Shown piece after piece: positions 1 through 8,283 of a stretch of DNA of 64,000 nt; the first letter of the stretch is position 1; every line of letters starts with the position of its first letter. The notes under the pieces are model-generated. The model saw only the letters and a program-made list of their open reading frames with translations, was not told the DNA's origin and made no database searches. The stretch is from NCBI RefSeq assembly GCF_017833415.1, contig NZ_JAFICC010000010.1, positions 124,001-188,000 of the forward strand. The letters are read 5' to 3'. A program made the translations under genes and the position numbers. The DNA comes from Flavobacterium sp. 1355. GTDB taxonomy: Bacteria; Bacteroidota; Bacteroidia; Flavobacteriales; Flavobacteriaceae.

Positions 1-1529
1 TAGATCTAGTGCGTTGTCCGCTTCAATTAAATGATATTTTAGAATCCGGAAAATTAGCTTCAAACGTAAATTTATCTTTAGGTGTAGTTGACGGAAGAAA
101 TATCTGGAAAAATGATTTTAAAAAGTCACTGGATTTAATCAAAAAAGCTACTGATGCTTTGGGAGAAAATAGAATTTTAGTTGCTCCTTCCTGCTCTTTA
201 ATTCACAGTCCGTGCGATTTAGATTTAGAAACCAATGATGAAACGCTAACTCCGGAAATTAAACAATGGCTGGCTTTTGCAAAACAAAAAATCAACGAAA
301 TTGTACTTTTAAAACAATTTGCTTCGAATGAAGCTGACACTAAAACTTCTGCTGATTTTGAACAAAATACAATTGCAAATGAAAACCGAAAAACTTCAAA
401 ATTAATTCACAATAATGAAGTTAAAGCTCGTGTTGCCGGAATTACAGCTTCTGATGATAAACGTAAAAGTGCTTTTGCAACGAGAAGAAAAAGCCAGATT
501 GAAGCTTTGAATCTGCCTCTGTTTCCGACAACCACAATTGGATCTTTTCCTCAAACAGCCGAAGTAAGAAATTGGAGGGCAAAATTTAAAAAAGGAGAAT
601 TAACAACCGAACAATACAATGATTTAATCGAAAAGGAAACCGAAGCTACGATTCGTTTTCAGGAAGAAACAGGTATCGATGTTTTGGTTCACGGAGAATT
701 CGAACGTAACGATATGGTCGAATATTTCGGGGAACAATTGGCTGGATTTACGTTTACCAAAAATGGCTGGGTACAGAGCTACGGAAGCCGCTGCGTGAAA
801 CCTCCGGTTATTTACGGCGACGTTTCGAGACCAAATCCGATGACCGTAAAGTGGTCGAAATATGCACAATCCTTAACCCCAAAATGGGTAAAAGGAATGT
901 TGACCGGTCCTGTAACCATTTTGCAATGGTCGTTTGTTCGTAACGATCAGCCACGTTCTGAAACTTGTACGCAAATCGCTTTGGCGATTCGTGATGAAGT
1001 TGTGGATTTGGAAAAAGCAGGAATTAAAATTATTCAAATTGATGAGCCGGCAATTCGCGAAGGTTTGCCATTGAGAAAAGAAGAATGGGCCAATTATTTA
1101 GACTGGGCAGTAAAAGCTTTTCGTATTTCTGCATCTGGTGTTGATGACGATACGCAAATTCACACCCACATGTGTTACAGCGAATTCAACGATATCATTC
1201 AAAATATCGCCGACATGGATGCTGATGTCATTACAATCGAATGTTCGCGTTCGCAAATGGAACTTTTAGATGCTTTTGCCAACTTTAAGTATCCAAACGA
1301 AATTGGGCCAGGAGTATATGATATTCACTCGCCACGTGTTCCGTCAAGCAACGAAATGGTTCGTTTATTAGAAAAAGCTTCGGCAGTAATTCCGGTAGAT
1401 CAATTGTGGGTAAATCCTGATTGTGGTTTAAAAACACGCCATTGGGATGAAACCAAAAAAGCGTTGATCGAAATGGTTGCCGCAGCTCAGGAAATGAGAG
1501 CTGCCGTTGAAAACGGAGTAACTGCCTAA
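1..1529 (+). CDS. metE: Cobalamin-independent methionine synthase MetE, C-terminal part (cut by window edge)
   Basis: This enzyme transfers the methyl group of 5-methyltetrahydrofolate polyglutamate to homocysteine in the cytoplasm without B12. About 508 residues are visible, against about 750 for the family. The frame is open to the left edge (codons begin at base 3), so the GTG at base 9 is an internal valine in DLVRCPL and not a start. The linker between the two barrels precedes [12 protein letters not shown], the usual opening of the catalytic barrel. The zinc/homocysteine ligands are all present: HMC in [10 protein letters not shown], the Glu in ECSRS and the Cys in NPDCGLKTR. The same window also encodes a B12-dependent MetH, so the organism can make methionine by both routes. 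Confidence 0.96.
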   Translation, partial: DLVRCPLQLNDILESGKLASNVNLSLGVVDGRNIWKNDFKKSLDLIKKATDALGENRILVAPSCSLIHSPCDLDLETNDETLTPEIKQWLAFAKQKINEIVLLKQFASNEADTKTSADFEQNTIANENRKTSKLIHNNEVKARVAGITASDDKRKSAFATRRKSQIEALNLPLFPTTTIGSFPQTAEVRNWRAKFKKGELTTEQYNDLIEKETEATIRFQEETGIDVLVHGEFERNDMVEYFGEQLAGFTFTKNGWVQSYGSRCVKPPVIYGDVSRPNPMTVKWSKYAQSLTPKWVKGMLTGPVTILQWSFVRNDQPRSETCTQIALAIRDEVVDLEKAGIKIIQIDEPAIREGLPLRKEEWANYLDWAVKAFRISASGVDDDTQIHTHMCYSEFNDIIQNIADMDADVITIECSRSQMELLDAFANFKYPNEIGPGVYDIHSPRVPSSNEMVRLLEKASAVIPVDQLWVNPDCGLKTRHWDETKKALIEMVAAAQEMRAAVENGVTA

Positions 1530-1664
1530 TTTTATCTTAATATATTTTTGTTTTTTAATGCCGACAAGTGGAATCGAAAATTCTTGTAGTTATGATTTAA
1601 TTTCGATTTCATTTTTGTTGGCATTATTTTTTGAAGCAGAAATTTTCATTTTCACAACACGCTC

Positions 1665-1738
1665 AGTCCCGCTATTCGCTATATCTTTTGTGGCGAACCC
1701 CGCCACAAAAGGATATCACTTCTATCGGGGCTAGTTAA
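1665..1738. repeat. Intergenic repeat, copy 1 (CTATCGGGGCTAGTTA family)
   Basis: GC-richer non-coding block in the 298-base gap after metE. It contains a hairpin with arms ATATCTTTTGTGGCG and CGCCACAAAAGGATAT, and ends in CTATCGGGGCTAGTTA. The ending and the CCCGCT..CGC.TATATCT part recur in inverted orientation at 12655-12732, so this is a dispersed intergenic repeat and not a gene. Confidence 0.7.
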
Positions 1739-1775
1739 TAATTTTTAGTTTTCATAAGATTTCAGGAAGAAACAA

Positions 1776-1803
1776 AAAAGCATTCGCCGCGGCGAATGCT
1801 TTT
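1776..1803 (-). terminator. Hairpin terminator of the outer-membrane barrel gene
   Basis: A perfect 28-base palindrome (AAAAGCATTCGCCG and its complement) is flanked by an A tract on the plus strand, which reads as a U tract on the minus strand. It lies 24 bases after the stop of the minus-strand gene ending at 1828. Confidence 0.85.
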
Positions 1804-1827
1804 CTGAAATTGAATATATATCTAAGA

Positions 1828-2406
1828 TTAGAAATTTTTAGAAACTCCAATATTAAATGTTCTACCAAAATTAAAATCGAAATTTTTGTATTCTGGACCG
1901 TTGTTTTCGTAGTTTATTGTACCGTAGCTTAAACCTCCAATATTAAAGTTTAAACCAAAACCTTTTTTCATATCTATGAAAAGTGCTGGTGTAACACCAA
2001 CATACATACCGTCACCTTCAAAAGTTGTAGTAACAGGTCCTTCATAAGTTTTGTTTTTTTCACTTTGATAACCTAATCCTAATTCTGCAAAGAATGAGAA
2101 AGTTGGATTCAATGGCATAGTGTAACGTAAAAATGCACCTAATTGAGTAGTATTAAATTTCTCTTCGTTTACTCCTTGTTTTGTTTTAGAAGAACCAAAA
2201 GAAGCTTCACCTCCAACTGTCCAATTATCGTGAAATTGGTAACCTACTTTAGGAGAAAAGTCAAATTCATTGTTTTTTACTTCGTTATTAGCAAGAGTTC
2301 TTGTTTCTGAAGAATAACCAACACTTCCACCTACTAAAATTGTTCCTTTTTGAGCATTTGCAAAACTGCAGATAGCTAATGCAGCCATCACTAAAAATTT
2401 TTTCAT
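1828..2406 (-). CDS. Outer-membrane beta-barrel protein, secreted, function unknown
   Basis: This is a 192-residue protein. The signal peptide MKKFLVMAALAICSFANAQ ends in an AxA-Q type cleavage site. The mature part consists of alternating amphipathic strands with many glycines and aromatics (GGSVGYSSETRT, GGEASFGSSK, FAELGLGYQ) and closes on a terminal phenylalanine (VSKNF). This is the pattern of small flavobacterial outer-membrane beta-barrel domain proteins of the OmpW/PorT-like kind. It stands alone, with its own terminator and about 145 bases of divergent promoter region shared with gldA. No specific substrate or role can be assigned. Confidence 0.8.
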   Translation of the reverse strand: MKKFLVMAALAICSFANAQKGTILVGGSVGYSSETRTLANNEVKNNEFDFSPKVGYQFHDNWTVGGEASFGSSKTKQGVNEEKFNTTQLGAFLRYTMPLNPTFSFFAELGLGYQSEKNKTYEGPVTTTFEGDGMYVGVTPALFIDMKKGFGLNFNIGGLSYGTINYENNGPEYKNFDFNFGRTFNIGVSKNF

Positions 2407-2527
2407 AATTTGGATTTTATTTTATTTAGCATTCCTTTAACAATAACAATGCCGTCAATACTGGGATTTTTATTTTTTTTAGCAATACTTTAAAAGATAA
2501 ATCTTAGCAATCGAGACTATTTCTGTT

Positions 2528-2535
2528 TACTTTTG
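2528..2535 (+). promoter_or_regulatory. -7 promoter box of gldA
   Basis: TACTTTTG matches the flavobacterial -7 consensus TAnnTTTG exactly and lies 16 bases before the gldA start codon, implying a leader of about 10 bases. The -33 TTG is not clear (TTA at about the right distance). Confidence 0.5.
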
Positions 2536-2551
2536 TAACAAATAAAAAGTC

Positions 2552-3448
2552 ATGTCGATAGAAGTAAACAGTATATCAAAAAGTTACGGAGAGCAAAAAG
2601 CTTTAAATGAAATTTCCTTTAAAATTGAGAAGGGAGAAATCGTGGGATTTCTTGGACCAAATGGAGCAGGAAAATCTACTTTAATGAAAATTTTGACTAC
2701 TTATTTATTGGCAGATAGTGGCGCAGCCCTTGTAAATAGCCACGATGTCATGACAAACGCAAAAGCAGTACAGCAGTCTATAGGATACCTGCCAGAGCAT
2801 AATCCATTATATTTAGATCTGTATGTTCGTGAGTATTTGGCTTTTAATGCTGATGTTTACAAAGTGCCAAAGTCACGAATTGAAGAAGTTATTCAACTGA
2901 CAGGCCTGTCAGCCGAAAGTCATAAAAAAATAGGGCAACTGTCAAAAGGATACCGTCAGCGTGTGGGATTGGCAAATGCTTTGCTGCACAATCCCGATGT
3001 TTTAATTTTAGACGAACCGACTACCGGTCTGGATCCTAATCAGTTAATGGAAATTAGGAATGTGATTAAAAATGTTGGAAAAGATAAGACTGTCTTCCTG
3101 TCAACACACATCATGCAGGAAGTTGAAGCTATTTGTGATCGTGTCATAATTATTGACAAAGGACAAATTGTTGCTGATAAAAAACTGGATAAATTGATCT
3201 CTGAAAATAAAGAACAGATTATCGAGGTAGAGTTTGATTATAAAGTTGAAGAACAACTATTGGCTAAACTTGAAAATATCAGTTCTTATAAAAACACCCA
3301 TGACATGACCTGGGAACTAACTTTTGTTACTGAAAAAGACATGCGCCCGGCCATCTTTGATTTTGCTAACGAAAATGGTTTAAAAACGCTTCAGTTAAAT
3401 CAGAAAAATAAAAACCTGGAAGCTGTTTTTAGAGAGATTACTAAGTAA
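2552..3448 (+). CDS. gldA: GldA, ATP-binding subunit of the gliding-motility ABC transporter
   Basis: This 298-residue ABC ATPase has Walker A GPNGAGKST, a Q-loop (SIGYLPEHNPLY), the signature LSKGYRQRVGLA, Walker B VLILDEPTTGLD and the H-loop STH. The C-terminal extension after about residue 215 is the regulatory region found in GldA and other ABC-2 type exporter ATPases. In F. johnsoniae GldA works with the membrane proteins GldF and GldG and is needed for surface gliding. Those partners are not in this window, which fits the known separate location of gldA. Assignment to GldA rather than a generic ABC-2 ATPase rests on overall sequence resemblance and organism. Confidence 0.85.
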   Translation: MSIEVNSISKSYGEQKALNEISFKIEKGEIVGFLGPNGAGKSTLMKILTTYLLADSGAALVNSHDVMTNAKAVQQSIGYLPEHNPLYLDLYVREYLAFNADVYKVPKSRIEEVIQLTGLSAESHKKIGQLSKGYRQRVGLANALLHNPDVLILDEPTTGLDPNQLMEIRNVIKNVGKDKTVFLSTHIMQEVEAICDRVIIIDKGQIVADKKLDKLISENKEQIIEVEFDYKVEEQLLAKLENISSYKNTHDMTWELTFVTEKDMRPAIFDFANENGLKTLQLNQKNKNLEAVFREITK

Positions 3449-3494
3449 GCCTTAGTTCCTGGCTAGTCCTAAATAACCGATACAGATTATAGGA

Positions 3495-4904
3495 CTAGTC
3501 ATTTAAATCTAAAACAAGAGCTTTCATTTCCTCAATTACAATTTTAATATCATTTTCTGTTGTTCTCCAATTTACAAAAGAAGCTCTTATTCCTTTTCTG
3601 TTCTGATAAATTGTTGGTGTCATAAATACTTTACCACCATCATTAAGCAGCATTAAAAACTGGGTTACTTTGTCCTGGTTTTCATTTCCTTTTAAAGTAA
3701 AACAAACATTATTTAATCTAATTGGGGCAAGAAGCTCAAAATTATCATTTTCAATTAGGGCATTACCAAAATGCAAAGCCAGTGATATGCTTTTTTCTAC
3801 AATATCGCAAAATCCCTTTTTCCCATAAGCTACTAAAGAAAACCAAACTGGTAAAGCTCTTAAACGGCGTGAATTTTCCGGAAGTACATTTAAATAATTA
3901 AAATTCTCAAGTGCATTTCCAAGATATGGTGCATTTGAATTCTGAAACGTTTCTATTTGCAGGTTAATATGTTCTTTTTTAATTAAATAAAAAGCACTTT
4001 CATAAGGAACATTCAGCCACTTATGGCAATCAATTGTAATGCTGTCTGCTCCCTCCCATCCCTGCACAAGATGCTTGTATTTATCTGAAACTGATGCAAA
4101 ACCTCCAAAAGCGGCATCAATATGCCACCAAAAATTGTATTTTTCTTTTAGTTTTAAAATAGCCTCAAAATCATCAAAATCTGCTGTGTTTACAGTTGCG
4201 GCACTCGAAATTAACACAAAAGGCTGCCCATTTAGTTTTTTAATGTTTTCTTCTAAATCATTCATATCAATAGCTTCCCGATTGCCTTCAATTGTTTTTA
4301 CTGTAGTGTAGTTCTGACTTCCTATTCCTAGCAAAGACAAACACTTTACAGAAGACGAATGGGGTGTGGCTGTCAAAATATTGATGGTTTCAGAAACTCC
4401 GTTTTTAGCATAATCCTTTCCAAGCTGCTTTCCAAACCATTGTCTGGCAACTCCAAGACATGTAAAATTAGACATCGTCGCTCCTGTAACAAATCCGCCT
4501 AAAAAAGTATCCGGAAGCTCTAATAATTGGAGCAATAGATTAATAGTTTCAAATTCTATTAATGCAGAATTTCCTCCTTGTGATGTTACCGCCTGCGTAT
4601 TTTGATCATAAACTGATGCCAGCCAGTCGCCAACAATTGAAGCCGGAGTTGAACCTCCCGTTACAAATCCCCAATAACGAGGGCCTGGCGACGAAACTAA
4701 TAAAGGTGCTAATCGGTCATTAAATTCAATTAAAGCTTTTTCAGATCCCAGTCCTAATTCGTTTAAGTCACGTTTTGGATCAATTGTTATTTTATTTGAA
4801 GTTGGAATAGTATCCAGATTATTCAGAAAAGAAACTCCTTGTTGTTTTGCTTTTTCTAAGATATATTCGAAATCGTTAAGATCTTGTTGTAATATTGAAT
4901 TCAT
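3495..4904 (-). CDS. PLP-dependent decarboxylase (group II, aromatic-amino-acid / glutamate decarboxylase family)
   Basis: This 469-residue protein has the group II decarboxylase fold. The substrate/PLP region SSPGPRYWGFVTGGSTPASI lies near residue 75. GGFVTGATMSNF binds the phosphate. HIDAAFGG carries the Asp that contacts the pyridine nitrogen, and DCHKWLNVPY carries the Schiff-base lysine. It would decarboxylate an L-amino acid to an amine and CO2 in the cytoplasm; the substrate cannot be read from the sequence. It shares its orientation with the neighbouring amino-acid/dicarboxylate symporter, 66 bases apart, so uptake and decarboxylation of the same compound is a reasonable inference. 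Confidence 0.85.
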   Translation of the reverse strand: MNSILQQDLNDFEYILEKAKQQGVSFLNNLDTIPTSNKITIDPKRDLNELGLGSEKALIEFNDRLAPLLVSSPGPRYWGFVTGGSTPASIVGDWLASVYDQNTQAVTSQGGNSALIEFETINLLLQLLELPDTFLGGFVTGATMSNFTCLGVARQWFGKQLGKDYAKNGVSETINILTATPHSSSVKCLSLLGIGSQNYTTVKTIEGNREAIDMNDLEENIKKLNGQPFVLISSAATVNTADFDDFEAILKLKEKYNFWWHIDAAFGGFASVSDKYKHLVQGWEGADSITIDCHKWLNVPYESAFYLIKKEHINLQIETFQNSNAPYLGNALENFNYLNVLPENSRRLRALPVWFSLVAYGKKGFCDIVEKSISLALHFGNALIENDNFELLAPIRLNNVCFTLKGNENQDKVTQFLMLLNDGGKVFMTPTIYQNRKGIRASFVNWRTTENDIKIVIEEMKALVLDLND

Positions 4905-4970
4905 AATAATAAAGTTTCACACAGATTGTGCAGTTTAAAGCAGATTAAAATAGTATTGAAGGACAATTAA

Positions 4971-6194
4971 TTACCATTTGGTTTTCTCCGAAAACCTAGA
5001 AACCATCATAGAAGAAATCACATCGCCATTAGCATTTAATAAAGTAGCAATTGGGTCAACCAGTGTTCCTAAGATCATGGCAACAGGCAAAGCTTGTTCC
5101 ATAGGGAAACCATACACTGTAATGGCCAAAACTTCTCCTATATAGCCACCATTAGGAATTCCGCCTTCTACAATGGAAACAATTACTGTAATTCCTAATG
5201 CTAATAATATAGTTGATGGTTCAGTAAAATCTTTTCCAAACATGGCAAACAAAAAGGTAATTTTTAAAATGGATGACATACTGGAACCATCTTTATGCAA
5301 AGGTGCTCCAAGCGGAATTACCAAATTTCTAACGTGTGATGGAATTCCCATTTTTTGTGCGGCATCCAAATTAGCCGGAATTGTGGCAATACTGCTGCAG
5401 GTTCCAATTGCGGTCAAAGAAGGTGTTATGTTGTTGCTCCAAAAAACTTTAAAAGCTCTTTTTCCTCCCGCAATAATAGCGTATAAACTGAAAAAAGTAA
5501 AGAAATAAACCACGCAAGCTCCATAGTAAACTGCCATAGGTTTTGCATAAACACCTAATAACTGTGGTCCGAAAACACCAACCTGATACGCAAAATAGGC
5601 TCCCAAACCAACTGGTGCGAGTTTCATTATCAGGTTTAATAATTGCTTCATGACTTCGTTTCCGGAATCCAAAAAACTTTTAAAAACGTTTCCTTTTTCT
5701 CCCGATTGCAAAGTGGCAAAACCAATTAAAAAAGAAAAGATAATTAGTGCGAGCATACTTTTTCGGGACAATAATTCAAAGAAATCATTTGTCGTAATCA
5801 ATTTTGTAATCTGATCTCCGACAGAACCCGATTGTATATTTTCAAACGGAACTTTTGAAACAATCATATCCTGGTGAATCGGAAAAAGATAAACTGCAAA
5901 AATCATTACAATTCCAGAGATAAGAATTGTCGAAAGAAAAACCAGTATCATTATAATAAATAGTTTTCCCAGTTTTTCTGTTTTCTCCAAATTAGCAATC
6001 GAAGAGCCAATTGTAAAAAAAATCAATGGAATTATTGCTGTAAAAAGCAAATTCAAGAAAATATCCCCAAGTGGTTTTACAACTTCAACTTTTTCTCCAA
6101 AAACTAACCCAAAAACACTGCCGACTATTATACCGCCAAGAAGTAAAAGTATACTACTGTAGCTTTTTAGAAAATTGATTTTTTCAGTCTCCAT
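4971..6194 (-). CDS. Dicarboxylate/amino acid:cation symporter (DAACS family)
   Basis: This 407-residue inner-membrane protein has multiple hydrophobic helices and the re-entrant-loop motifs of the glutamate/dicarboxylate transporter family. These are the serine-rich hairpin (AIGTCSSIATIPANLD), PLGAPLHKDGSS, and NANGDVISSMMVSRF near the C-terminus, which holds the Asn/Asp residues of the substrate and sodium sites. It would import an anionic amino acid or C4-dicarboxylate with Na+ or H+. It lies directly upstream of the PLP decarboxylase on the same strand, probably as a two-gene unit. Confidence 0.9.
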   Translation of the reverse strand: METEKINFLKSYSSILLLLGGIIVGSVFGLVFGEKVEVVKPLGDIFLNLLFTAIIPLIFFTIGSSIANLEKTEKLGKLFIIMILVFLSTILISGIVMIFAVYLFPIHQDMIVSKVPFENIQSGSVGDQITKLITTNDFFELLSRKSMLALIIFSFLIGFATLQSGEKGNVFKSFLDSGNEVMKQLLNLIMKLAPVGLGAYFAYQVGVFGPQLLGVYAKPMAVYYGACVVYFFTFFSLYAIIAGGKRAFKVFWSNNITPSLTAIGTCSSIATIPANLDAAQKMGIPSHVRNLVIPLGAPLHKDGSSMSSILKITFLFAMFGKDFTEPSTILLALGITVIVSIVEGGIPNGGYIGEVLAITVYGFPMEQALPVAMILGTLVDPIATLLNANGDVISSMMVSRFSEKTKW

Positions 6195-6285
6195 AATTCA
6201 AATTATAACTATAAATAATACACAATAAAAACCAATGAAAGTATTCAAAAATAAAGTTTAATACAGCTTTAAAACGTAATATTTC

Positions 6286-6939
6286 TTACTTTTCCAGAAC
6301 TATTGTTGTAAAAGCCCTGTCAACGAATTCTCCGGTTTTAGTTTTTACTTTTTCTGTTTGACTTTCAGTGTAAACTATTTTAAAAGCTGTTTTTTCAATT
6401 AGTTTCTGTGCTTTTTCAGTACTGTAAAGTTCAAATTCAAATTGTGTGAATGGAAGTGTTTTCATAAAACTTTCCTCTGCAAATGTCAGACAGAAATTTC
6501 CATTTGGCTTAAGAACTCTATAAATTTCTGAAAGCAATTTTTCTGGCTTCTTCCAAAAATAAATGGTATTTACGGTAAATATTTTATCGAAAAATTCGTC
6601 TTGATACAGAATTGTGTTTCCGTCATAAACAGAAAAGAAGGCCTGTTTTTGAGAGACAAAATTTCTGTTGATCTGACGCGCTTCCTGAAACATTAGTTCC
6701 GACATTTCAAGTCCGTAGTATTTTATGTTTTCGGCCTGTTCGAATAGAAATTCTACATGGCCGGCATTTCCGTGACCTAATTCCAAAATCGAATTTCCGC
6801 CTTGTACATTGAGATTTTGAATCGAATGGCGTGTCATGTTGATGTTGGTTTCATGCATCATGTTTGCCATTTCTATGCCTTTTTCTCCGGTGGGATGTTT
6901 GAGCTGAGAAGCGATTGCTTGTAATTCTTCTTTTTCCAT
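6286..6939 (-). CDS. Class I SAM-dependent methyltransferase, substrate unknown
   Basis: The Rossmann-type methyltransferase core has motif I ILELGHGNAGH, the acidic end of beta-2 in YYGLEMSE, and a late motif EIYRVLKPNGNFCLTF of the UbiE/COQ5-like group. The start at 6939 (MEKEELQAI) is chosen over an upstream in-frame ATG at 7029. The extra 30 residues of the longer form would be encoded inside an intergenic CCCGAGGCTTCGGG-type repeat and have no protein-like character. The result is about 217 residues. The substrate cannot be inferred. Confidence 0.82.
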   Translation of the reverse strand: MEKEELQAIASQLKHPTGEKGIEMANMMHETNINMTRHSIQNLNVQGGNSILELGHGNAGHVEFLFEQAENIKYYGLEMSELMFQEARQINRNFVSQKQAFFSVYDGNTILYQDEFFDKIFTVNTIYFWKKPEKLLSEIYRVLKPNGNFCLTFAEESFMKTLPFTQFEFELYSTEKAQKLIEKTAFKIVYTESQTEKVKTKTGEFVDRAFTTIVLEK

Positions 6940-6967
6940 AATGTTTAAATTTAAAAAATTCAAAATT

Positions 6968-7151
6968 AATCCCGAGGCTTCGGGAGCAAATTCCAGCTTA
7001 CTTGTCATTGCGAGGAACGAAGCAACCATACTATCATTTTACGTCTTTTTGTCATTCCGACGAACGAGGAACCTCACAAGTAACTCCGCACAGAAAAGAG
7101 GACAATCTTTGTCGAGCTTTTTGTGAGATTCCTCGTTCCTCGGAATGACAA
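6968..7151. repeat. Composite intergenic inverted-repeat element
   Basis: The gap between the methyltransferase and metF holds CCCGAGGCTTCGGG, then a GTCATTGCGAGGAACGAAGCAA unit. A 103-base inverted repeat follows whose outer arms are TTGTCATTCCG (7049-7059) and CGGAATGACAA (7141-7151), with further internal pairing (CGAGGAA/TTCCTCG and CTCACAA/TTGTGAG). Related units recur at 10984, 11258 and 27058. No gene is seen in it. Confidence 0.8.
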
Positions 7152-7184
7152 AACTGTACGCAAATGACTAAAACGAGTAAACCC

Positions 7185-8141
7185 TTAAAAAATCTGACTC
7201 GCGATCTGACGAATATTCTCAGATTTCCCCATTGAATAATAATGCAAAACCGGAACTCCGGCTGCTTTTAACTCACGAGACTGCTGAATTGCCCATTCGA
7301 TTCCTACTTGTTTGATTTCGGCATTATTTTTACATTTATCAACCGCGTCGATTAAATCTTCCGGCAAATCGATTCTGAAAATTTGTGGTAAAATCTGTAA
7401 ATGTCTTTGAACTGCAATTGGTTTAATTCCAGGAATAATCGGAATTGTAATACCCATTTCTCTTGCTTTTTCTACAAAGGCAAAATATTTAGCATTGTCA
7501 AAAAACATTTGGGTTACCACATAATCAGCACCTGCATCTACTTTTTCTTTCAGTCTTTTAAGATCGGATTGTAACGAAGGAGATTCTAGATGTTTCTCCG
7601 GATAACCGGCAACGCCAATACAGAAATCAGCTTTATTGTCGACATCCATAACTTCATGCAGATATTTTCCGCAATTTAAATCTTTAATTTGGCGAACTAA
7701 ATCTATAGCAAAATGATTACCACCTAATTTCGGCACAAAAGACTGCTCGTCTTTCATCGCATCTCCACGAAGCGCCATTACGTTGGTGATTCCTAAATAT
7801 TGACAATCGACCAACATGTATTCTGTTTCTTCCTGTGTAAATCCTCCGCAAAGCAAATGCGGAACAGTATCAACATTGTATTTATGTTTTATAGAAGCGC
7901 AAATTCCAAGCGTTCCCGGACGCATACGAGTTAGTTTTTTGTCTAAAAGACCATTGCCTTTATCAATATAAATATACTCTTCGCGAGAAGTAGTGACATC
8001 GATAAATGGCGGTTTAAACTCCATCAACGGATCGATATTGTCGTATAATTCCTGAATGCTTTTCCCTTTTTGAGGCGGAATAAGTTCAAATGAGAATAAG
8101 GTATTTCCTTTGGCGTTTTCTATATGTTCTGTTACTTTCAT
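7185..8141 (-). CDS. metF: 5,10-methylenetetrahydrofolate reductase
   Basis: MetF is an FAD enzyme that reduces methylenetetrahydrofolate to 5-methyltetrahydrofolate, the methyl donor for MetE and MetH. The 318-residue product has the expected length. It shows the N-terminal FSFELIPPQKG strand carrying the catalytic glutamate, the ALRGDAM and VTQMFFDN folate/FAD-site motifs, and GIKPI in the C-terminal part. It lies 142 bases downstream of the MetH reductive/B12 half on the same strand, so the three genes metH-N, metH-C and metF act in consecutive steps. Confidence 0.95.
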   Translation of the reverse strand: MKVTEHIENAKGNTLFSFELIPPQKGKSIQELYDNIDPLMEFKPPFIDVTTSREEYIYIDKGNGLLDKKLTRMRPGTLGICASIKHKYNVDTVPHLLCGGFTQEETEYMLVDCQYLGITNVMALRGDAMKDEQSFVPKLGGNHFAIDLVRQIKDLNCGKYLHEVMDVDNKADFCIGVAGYPEKHLESPSLQSDLKRLKEKVDAGADYVVTQMFFDNAKYFAFVEKAREMGITIPIIPGIKPIAVQRHLQILPQIFRIDLPEDLIDAVDKCKNNAEIKQVGIEWAIQQSRELKAAGVPVLHYYSMGKSENIRQIASQIF

Positions 8142-8283
8142 TATTTAGGTTATGAGTTATGAATTATGAGTTTTGAGTTGTTTGTGTAAAAAATCTGAAT
8201 CAAAAAACATAAGTCAAATATCTTCTTGCTTTAAAATTACGAATGAGTTCAATCTAAAATCTAAACTCTAAAATCATAAATTA

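Noticed and set aside
9..11. GTG at base 9 as the metE start codon
   Set aside because: The frame is open upstream to the window edge, and the protein begins in the middle of the MetE family alignment; GTG is an internal Val codon.
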